From NCBI GenBank assembly GCA_009926295.1, contig RFPF01000059.1, positions 1-13,859 on the forward strand: a DNA stretch of 13,859 bases. The letters are read 5' to 3'. Made by a program: the position numbers and the translations under genes. Below are positions 9,663 to 13,859 of this stretch, piece after piece (within the stretch, counting starts at the first letter, position 1; every line of letters starts with the position of its first letter). Under the pieces are notes generated by a model, which saw only the letters and a list, made by a program, of their open reading frames with translations, was not told the origin of the DNA and did no database searches. The stretch is from Planctomycetia bacterium (GTDB lineage Bacteria; Planctomycetota; Planctomycetia; Pirellulales; UBA1268).

Positions 9663-10656
9663 GGGGAGAACTCCCGGAGGCGGCTGGGGGACAGGCGGCA
9701 CGGGCGGGCGTGACGAGCGTGCCGACCACCTCGGCGAGCGCCGTCGCCCCGAGTTCCGCGATCGCCGCCGGCAGGGCGTCGAGCAGCCGCATCGAGGCCA
9801 CCGGCTCGGCGAAGTTGGCCGTGCCGACCTGCACGGCCGAGGCGCCCGTCACGAAAAATTCCATGCAGTCGTCGATCGTCATGATGCCGCCCACGCCCAC
9901 GATCGGGATCTCGACGGCCTGCCGCACCTGGTGCACGCAGCGCAGCGCGATCGGCTTGATGGCCGGGCCGCTCAGGCCGCCGATGACGTTGCCGAGCATC
10001 GGACGACGCCGACGCCAATCGACGGCCATCCCCTGGCAGGTGTTGATCACGGTGAGGGCGTCGGCGCCGCCGTCGCGGGCTCCCTTCGCGACGCTCGCGA
10101 TGTCGGTGACGTTCGGCGTGAGCTTCGCGAGCACGGGCAGCCGTGTCGTTTCGCGCACGCCGGCCACGACGCGGCGGCAGGCCTCGGGATCGCTGCCGAG
10201 ATCCACGCCGTGGCTCACGTTGGGGCATGAGATGTTGAGTTCGAGGGCGGCGATGCCCGGCACCGCGTCGAGCCGACGGGCAAGCTCGACGAACTCTGCC
10301 TGGTTCGCGCCGGCGATGCTCACGATCACCGGGGCCCCGCAGCCCACGAGCCAGGGCAGGAGCTTCACGAGGAACGAGTCGATGCCGTCGTTGTCGAGGC
10401 CGATCGAGTTGAGCAGGCCAGCCGCCGTTTCGACGGTGCGCCACGGCACGTTGCCCTGTCGGGGCAGCGGCGTGATCGTCTTGGGCACGATGCCGCCGAG
10501 CCGCGACAGATCGACGAAGCCTGCCATCTCCCGGCCGTAGCCGAACGTCCCAGAAGCCACCAGGATCGGGTTCGGCAGGTGGAGCCTCCCCAGCGACACC
10601 GACAGGTCGAAAGGGCCGCACGCGGGCGTCTGGGGGGTCCGGGCGGCATCGGTCAT
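9652..10656 (-). CDS. pyrD: Dihydroorotate dehydrogenase, class 1B catalytic subunit
   Basis: A 334-residue FMN enzyme oxidising dihydroorotate to orotate in pyrimidine synthesis. The order of motifs fits class 1 (cytosolic): PNPILVASGTFGYG near the N-terminus, VPKTITPLPRQGN with the FMN-contacting lysine, GLLNSIGLDN, then LELNISCPNVSHG with Cys144 as the catalytic base typical of class 1 (class 2 uses Ser). The phosphate-binding end shows IPIVGVGGI and GASAVQVGTA. The PLPRQGN and IGLDNxG pattern is of subtype 1B, which usually works with a PyrK electron-transfer partner using NAD; no pyrK is in the window. The ribosome binding site at ATG 10656 is weak, but a probable promoter sits about 35 bp upstream. 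The last 15 residues are Pro/Ser/Ala-rich and look non-essential. Confidence 0.93.
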   Translation of the reverse strand: MTDAARTPQTPACGPFDLSVSLGRLHLPNPILVASGTFGYGREMAGFVDLSRLGGIVPKTITPLPRQGNVPWRTVETAAGLLNSIGLDNDGIDSFLVKLLPWLVGCGAPVIVSIAGANQAEFVELARRLDAVPGIAALELNISCPNVSHGVDLGSDPEACRRVVAGVRETTRLPVLAKLTPNVTDIASVAKGARDGGADALTVINTCQGMAVDWRRRRPMLGNVIGGLSGPAIKPIALRCVHQVRQAVEIPIVGVGGIMTIDDCMEFFVTGASAVQVGTANFAEPVASMRLLDALPAAIAELGATALAEVVGTLVTPARAACPPAASGSSPHGV

Positions 10657-10690
10657 GGGAGCGGAATGGCCTCGGGCGGTCGAGTGCCCG

Positions 10691-10718
10691 AGTGTAGTGG
10701 CTTTTGGCCACGTCCCAA
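10691..10718 (-). promoter_or_regulatory. Probable promoter of the pyrD-trpS-acpS operon
   Basis: On the minus strand, TTGGGA (10718-10713), a 16-bp spacer and TACACT (10696-10691) give a four-of-six match at both boxes. Transcription would start around 10684, leaving a leader of about 28 nt before the pyrD ATG. No attenuator or PyrR-type leader fits in that length. Confidence 0.42.
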
Positions 10719-10870
10719 GGAGGTGGAAACCGTCCCCGGAAACACCCGCGGAACTGGGCAGCGGCCGTTCCGGGGTGCGGTTGTGCCGATTGGGTGGAGT
10801 TTTCCGGTCGGGATGCCGATACGAGACGGTGGAGAGATGGTGTCGCAGGGCGGTCGCGGTGATCGCCTTG

Positions 10871-10899
10871 TTGACACTAACCCTTGGCAGTCATAGGCT
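10871..10899 (+). promoter_or_regulatory. Probable promoter of the HU-family gene
   Basis: A perfect TTGACA (10871-10876) is followed by a 17-bp spacer and taggct (10894-10899), a weak -10 match of three in six. Transcription would start near 10906, consistent with translation from the GTG at 10935 and not from the upstream in-frame ATG at 10884, which would lie inside the promoter. Confidence 0.45.
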
Positions 10900-10934
10900 T
10901 CGGTCAAATCCCCTTTGCCGGGAGGGCCGGATCC

Positions 10935-11276
10935 GTGACCAAAAAAGACATCGTCCGGACCATTGCCGAACAGATCGATCTGCCCCAACTGCGCACCAAG
11001 GAGCTGGTTCAGCGGACCTTCGACGCCCTGATCGAAGCGCTGGTGCGTGAGAAGCGGATCGAGCTGCGGAATTTCGGGGTGTTCCAGATCAAGAAGCGGG
11101 AGGCCCGCATGGCCCGGAATCCGCGAACGGGAGAAAAGGTTCCGGTTCACGCAAAGAGCGTCGTGACATTCAAGCCCGGAAAGGAAATGGAGGCGCGGGT
11201 GCGGGAACTCGATCGGGCGTCCGCCGAGCCCCCCTCCCCCCCGTCGGGCGATGCACAGCAGCCACCCGAGGGCTGA
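10935..11276 (+). CDS. HU/IHF-family DNA-binding protein
   Basis: A 113-residue nucleoid protein that bends DNA as a dimer. The N-terminal helices (TKKDIVRTIAEQI, then LVQRTFDALIEALV) precede the beta-saddle (IELRNFGVFQIKKR) and the flexible arm with RNPRTGE at 61-67, in which Pro63 is the intercalating proline. FKPGKEMEARV closes the family domain near residue 92. A tail of about 20 residues rich in Pro, Ser and Gln follows, which standard HU (about 90 residues) lacks. I chose GTG at 10935 because family homology begins there and GGGAGGG lies nine bases upstream; the in-frame ATG at 10884 would add 17 unrelated residues overlapping the promoter. Whether it forms homodimers (HU) or has a partner (IHF) cannot be told. 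Confidence 0.92.
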   Translation: MTKKDIVRTIAEQIDLPQLRTKELVQRTFDALIEALVREKRIELRNFGVFQIKKREARMARNPRTGEKVPVHAKSVVTFKPGKEMEARVRELDRASAEPPSPPSGDAQQPPEG

Positions 11277-11395
11277 CGCACAGGCTGGGAAAACTGGAGA
11301 GGATCAATTCGGCATCGCGACGTGGGCCACGGATCGGCTACATCGGATGCCTGGTAACGGCGAATTCGGCAGACATGGTCAGGGAGGACCGAGCG

Positions 11396-11614
11396 ATGAG
11401 GAAGGCCGTCTGGATTCTGCTCGCGGGCGTGCTCGTCTCGACGGGCACGGGCTGCCTGATTCCGATCTACTCCGGCGATCCGATTCGCCGGGCACAGCAG
11501 TTGATCTACACGTCGGAAGACCTGCGGGCGATAACCGACGAGTGGGAGCGGATCTGGTTCCTGGACCAGCCGTCGCACATGACCCCGTGGCGCACGCACG
11601 GCGGGATTCTGTAA
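11396..11614 (+). CDS. Small putative lipoprotein, possibly planctomycete-specific
   Basis: A 72-residue protein. The N-terminus MRKAVWILLAGVLVS is a signal peptide with a basic start and hydrophobic core, ending in GTGC with Cys20 as the possible lipidated residue; the -3 position is Gly instead of the usual Leu, so the lipobox is imperfect. The mature part is about 53 residues, with ERIWFLDQPSHMTPWRTHGG at the C-terminus, a motif I associate with short planctomycete proteins of unknown function, though I cannot confirm that here. The start at 11396 follows a strong AGGGAGGA seven bases upstream; an ATG at 11375 in frame is less good. It has its own terminator and lies 119 bp after the HU gene in the same direction. 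Function unknown. Confidence 0.75.
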   Translation: MRKAVWILLAGVLVSTGTGCLIPIYSGDPIRRAQQLIYTSEDLRAITDEWERIWFLDQPSHMTPWRTHGGIL

Positions 11615-11626
11615 AGAGCGCGAAAC

Positions 11627-11646
11627 ATCGGCATCCTGCCGATTTT
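11627..11646 (+). terminator. Rho-independent terminator after the small lipoprotein gene
   Basis: The bases atcggca and tgccgat form a perfect 7-bp stem around a 3-nt loop, with a short T-run (11643-11646), 12 bp after the stop at 11614. The T-run is short, so termination may be partial. Confidence 0.55.
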
Positions 11647-11652
11647 CGCTTG

Positions 11653-11690
11653 CGCAGGCGGAGGAAAAGCCGAGGTTTTCCTCGCCTGCG
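11653..11690. repeat. Long hairpin at the start of the repeat block
   Basis: Bases 11653-11668 (cgcaggcggaggaaaa) pair with 11676-11690 (ttttcctcgcctgcg), 15 pairs with one bulged G, around a 7-nt loop. It spans the junction into the first copy of the 81-bp repeat and does not recur at the second copy, because the left arm lies mostly outside the repeat. Confidence 0.5.
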
Positions 11691-11844
11691 ATGGCTCGCC
11701 GTCCAGGCGAGCCTCGCGTAAGCCGAAGCAGGCCCGAAGGGATGCGACGGCGCGAAACGCAGCAAAGCCGAGGTTTTCCTCGCCTGCGATGGCTCGCCGT
11801 CCAGGCGAGCCTCGCGTAAGCCGAAGCAGGCCCGAAGGGATGCG
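11666..11844. repeat. Two perfect 81-bp direct repeats, 98-bp period
   Basis: Bases 11666-11746 and 11764-11844 are identical over 81 bp, separated by 17 bp. Each copy contains short hairpins: cgagg/cctcg, and ggctcgcc/ggcgagcc around a 5-nt loop (11693-11713 in copy one). The second copy ends two bases before the stop codon of the LamG remnant. The identity implies recent duplication or ongoing homogenisation. Neither copy encodes a convincing protein. It resembles dispersed palindromic intergenic repeats, but only two copies are visible. Confidence 0.85.
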
Positions 11845-11846
11845 CC

Positions 11847-12197
11847 TCAGCGATGTGTGGCGGGCGGGAGCGCTGATGGGGCTGATGCCTGCCAGCAGAG
11901 GCGAATCTCGTCAGCGGAGAGGGCGCGGGCGAATACTCTCACTTCATCGACGAGACCGGTGAAGTGTGCCGGCGAGCCCGTCGCGAAGCCGCCGATCACG
12001 AGGTCGAAGTGGCTGGGGTTCACACGCCCCGGCCGATCGAGCGTCGCCGCCTCGCTGCCGTCTACGAACAGCCGCATCGTGCGGCCGCTCGTTTCAGCCG
12101 CCTCGCCGGTGCGTGTGCGCTGCGAGGCCGACGTCCTGTGGCGAATCATTTCCGGACTGCGGGCGGAATGGGAGGGTGGCCGCGATCCACGGCTCAT
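11847..12197 (-). pseudogene. LamG/concanavalin-like domain remnant (5'-truncated gene)
   Basis: The frame ending at the TGA at 11847 encodes the C-terminal half of a LamG-like jellyroll domain: TMRLFVDGSEAATLD, then FDLVIGGFATGSPAHFTG, then LVDEVRVFARALSADEIRLCW, which is the classic IDEVRIYxRALSxxEI ending. The first 40 or so residues of the open frame (Ser/Arg-rich) do not look like the domain, and there is no signal peptide, no ribosome binding site and no remaining partner domain. LamG domains of this kind are abundant in large secreted planctomycete proteins, including cytochrome-containing DUF1549/DUF1553 types. I read this as a decayed 3' fragment left by deletion or repeat-mediated rearrangement; a short genuine ORF is less likely. 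Confidence 0.6.
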
Positions 12198-12370
12198 CCA
12201 TCACTGGATCGAGTTGGTGAGTCGCGGCGGCTCGCCCAGCCGTGGCACGTGGACGACCGGCTGTGGGCCGTGTGGGATGAGGTGGCTCGGACGCAGCCCG
12301 AAGGCCTACCGCGAGTGACCTCGGCGACGTTTGCAGATCCCAATGGCAAGCGGGACGCTTGCCCCACGAA
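12118..12370. other. Non-coding or degraded stretch with no intact gene
   Basis: No frame starts and ends convincingly here. On the plus strand two adjacent frames look faintly protein-like: one with LWRIISGLRAEWEGG, another with QPWHVDDRLWAVWDEVA at about 12233-12290. They are in different frames and neither has a start signal. I cannot assign a family. This may be the rest of the gene debris around the LamG remnant. Confidence 0.35.
12345..12363. terminator. Hairpin downstream of the Cys-cluster gene
   Basis: The bases ggcaagcg and cgcttgcc form a perfect 8-bp stem around a 3-nt loop, eight bases beyond the stop codon of the minus-strand Cys-cluster gene. There is no long T-run on the minus strand. 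It may end the aminotransferase/Cys-cluster transcript or be a small dispersed palindrome. Confidence 0.4.
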
Positions 12371-12796
12371 TCACACCCGGATCTGCGCCGCCTGCTCGAC
12401 GATGCGTTCGAGCGGCACCAGGTTCCCCTTGTTGCAGCCCGGGCACGCCTCGGCGGCCTCGGCCCACGCCTCGGGCGACCGCAGGTTCGAATCCCAAAAC
12501 GGCCACGTCTTGCACTGCCGCGGCCGCTCCTCGTACGCGGTGCACTTGCGGGTCTTCTCGTCGAGCAGCACGCAGTCGCCGCCGGGCCGCTCCGTGAGCG
12601 ACCGGCGCACGCCGACCTTTTTGACGTACCGGCTCTCGAAGTCGGCCGCGGTGAGCCCGAGCCGCGCCGCCATGGCGTCGATCTCCTGCTGGTTCACCCA
12701 CACGTACCCTTCCGACCCGGAGCAACAGTCGCCGCACTGCGTGCACTGGAACCGGAGGCCTCCCGCATACCAGACGTCCTTGCTGATCCCGGCCAT
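12371..12796 (-). CDS. YkgJ-type cysteine-cluster protein (putative Zn/Fe-chelating)
   Basis: A 141-residue cytoplasmic protein. Its cysteines form the CxxCxxCC cluster FQCTQCGDCCSG (Cys18, 21, 24, 25), followed by Cys75, Cys85 and Cys95 in GDCVLLDEKTRKCTAYEE and RPRQCKTWPFW, the pattern of the CxxCxxCC family (PF03692, formerly UPF0153), which is thought to bind zinc or an iron-sulfur cluster. An extra CPGC at 118-121 is also present. The start at 12796 has GGGAGG six bases upstream; a longer reading from 12874 would overlap the upstream gene with unlike sequence. It lies 34 bp after the class V aminotransferase and is probably cotranscribed. A link to metal-sulfur chemistry is suggested by that neighbour but is inference. 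Confidence 0.88.
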   Translation of the reverse strand: MAGISKDVWYAGGLRFQCTQCGDCCSGSEGYVWVNQQEIDAMAARLGLTAADFESRYVKKVGVRRSLTERPGGDCVLLDEKTRKCTAYEERPRQCKTWPFWDSNLRSPEAWAEAAEACPGCNKGNLVPLERIVEQAAQIRV

Positions 12797-12830
12797 CGTG
12801 AGCCTCCCTTCCTGTCCTGCACCCGCACCG

Positions 12831-13859
12831 TCACGCGGCGAACCTCGCCACCGCCTCGACGACCGCCGCGGCATCCGCCGCGGTGTTGAACGGCCCGAAA
12901 CTCAGCCGCACGAGCCCGCCCGCCCGCGTGCCGAGATGCTCGTGGATGCACGCCGCACAGTGAAATCCCGAGCGGGCCTGCACTCCGGCCGTCTGTTCGA
13001 GCAGCGCGGCAACGTCGGCCGGATCATAGCCCTCGACCGTAAAACCCACAATCGGCGGGCCGGCATCCGACGCGGCGAACACGCGCACGCCACGGATCCC
13101 GCGCAGCCCCTCGGCACACGCCGTCGCGAGCCGGCGGCCATGGGCGTTGAGAGCCGGCACGGTCTCTCCGGCAAGCCATTCCCCTGCCGCGGCGAGGGCC
13201 GCGAGAGCCGGCAGATCGGGGGTGCCCGCCTCGAACAGGTCGGTGAAGGTCGATGGCATTTCGAGCGATTCGCTCGCCGAGCCGGTGCCTCCCTGCACGA
13301 GCGACTCGAGCGCGATCCCCTCGCGGGCGAACAGGATCGCGACGCCCCCCATGCCGCAGAGCCACTTGTGCGCGGGCGCGACGACGACGTCGGCGTCGAA
13401 GCTGCATCCCCCCGCGCCGTCGTTCCAGCCATCCACCTGCCCCAGCGACTGAGCGGCGTCGAGGACGAAGAGCCCGCCGCGCTCATGGGCGATCGCGGCG
13501 AGCACCCGCACATCCTGGACGGCGCCGGTCACGTTCGAGGCGTGCGTGGATACGACGAGCCTCGTCGCGGGCCGCCAGGCGGCGGCGACGGCATCCGGAT
13601 CGACGCGGCCCACACCGTCGCAGGGAACGATCGACAGCGTGATCACGCCCCGCGCGCGAAGCGCGTGAAGCGGGCGAAGCGTCGCGTTGTGGTCGGCGGC
13701 CGTGGCGATCACGTGGTCGCCGGGCCGGGCGAGCCCATGGATCGCCATGTTGAGGGCGAGCGTCGCGCCCCCGGGCAACGCGACCCGCGCGGGATCGACG
13801 CCACCGAGCAGGGCGGCCGCCCGCGCGCGGGCCCGACGGCGGATGGCATCGGCTTCGAC
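12831..13859 (-). CDS. Class V aminotransferase / cysteine desulfurase (SufS/Csd-like), 5' end outside window
   Basis: The frame is open from the right edge to the TGA at 12831, giving 342 residues; roughly 50 N-terminal residues are likely missing. It is a fold type I PLP enzyme. FVLDAAQSLGQVDGW contains the aspartate that holds the PLP pyridine nitrogen. VVVAPAHKWLCGMGG contains the PLP lysine (codon 13365-13367). ARSGFHCAACIHEHLG contains the persulfide-forming cysteine (codon 12957-12959) in the RxGxHCA context of SufS/CsdA. TADHNATLRPL matches the cofactor-stacking histidine region (AADHNA). The likely reaction is cysteine to alanine plus enzyme-bound sulfur, supplying Fe-S or other sulfur pathways. 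No suf or isc partner is visible, so a selenocysteine lyase or isopenicillin-epimerase-like activity is possible. It is followed by the Cys-cluster gene. Confidence 0.88.
   Translation of the reverse strand, partial: VEADAIRRRARARAAALLGGVDPARVALPGGATLALNMAIHGLARPGDHVIATAADHNATLRPLHALRARGVITLSIVPCDGVGRVDPDAVAAAWRPATRLVVSTHASNVTGAVQDVRVLAAIAHERGGLFVLDAAQSLGQVDGWNDGAGGCSFDADVVVAPAHKWLCGMGGVAILFAREGIALESLVQGGTGSASESLEMPSTFTDLFEAGTPDLPALAALAAAGEWLAGETVPALNAHGRRLATACAEGLRGIRGVRVFAASDAGPPIVGFTVEGYDPADVAALLEQTAGVQARSGFHCAACIHEHLGTRAGGLVRLSFGPFNTAADAAAVVEAVARFAA

Noticed and set aside
10717..10896. A strong Shine-Dalgarno-like AAGGAGGTG followed by an open frame before the HU gene
   Set aside because: The nearest GTG overlaps the SD itself, the product has no recognisable features and it ends inside the HU promoter; the SD-like run overlaps the pyrD -35 box and is probably accidental.
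11666..11844. Possible CRISPR array
   Set aside because: Only two units, each of 81 bp with internal palindromes and a 17-bp spacer, which does not fit CRISPR repeat or spacer lengths, and no cas genes are present.
12481..12495. GGTTCGAATCC, the T-arm consensus of a tRNA
   Set aside because: It lies inside the Cys-cluster gene (encoding DSNLRS on the minus strand), and no acceptor or anticodon stems can be paired around it.

Overview
The window is high-GC DNA (roughly two-thirds G+C by eye) with dense, mostly housekeeping genes. It most likely comes from a planctomycete, probably Pirellulales-like. The pointers are a class V aminotransferase next to a YkgJ-type cysteine-cluster gene, a PpiD/SurA-like membrane protein with an Ala/Pro-rich linker, a very small lipoprotein ending in a PSHxTPxRxHGGI-like motif, a LamG-domain remnant, and abundant palindromic intergenic repeats with the word gaagcccgaagcgcaagcga. 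The taxon is inferred from gene content; no rRNA is present.

Layout from left to right: (1) the N-terminal 118 codons of a minus-strand class I SAM methyltransferase, running off the left edge; (2) glgB on the plus strand, with all three GH13 catalytic acids at E. coli-like spacing; (3) convergent to it, 13 bp away, a 684-residue PpiD/SurA-like membrane-anchored protein on the minus strand; (4) divergent from that across a 162-bp promoter region, topA on the plus strand, intact except for one frameshift near 6900; (5) a 453-bp imperfect giant palindrome filling the gap between topA and the next, convergent operon; (6) the minus-strand operon pyrD-trpS-acpS, tightly overlapping; (7) a divergent HU-family gene starting at GTG; (8) a 72-residue putative lipoprotein with its own terminator; (9) a non-coding stretch with an 81-bp perfect tandem duplication, followed by a decayed LamG fragment and other debris; (10) a minus-strand pair, a class V aminotransferase/cysteine desulfurase (running off the right edge) followed by a YkgJ-like Cys-cluster protein.

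The coding part is ordinary core metabolism and information processing: glycogen branching, DNA topology, pyrimidine synthesis, tRNA charging, ACP activation, nucleoid structure and sulfur mobilisation. I see no defence system, CRISPR array, phage or biosynthetic cluster. The least explained items are the giant palindrome between topA and acpS, whose tips form the TAG stop codons of both flanking genes, the topA frameshift, and the 81-bp duplicated palindromic repeat beside a gene remnant. No tRNA or rRNA gene was found.
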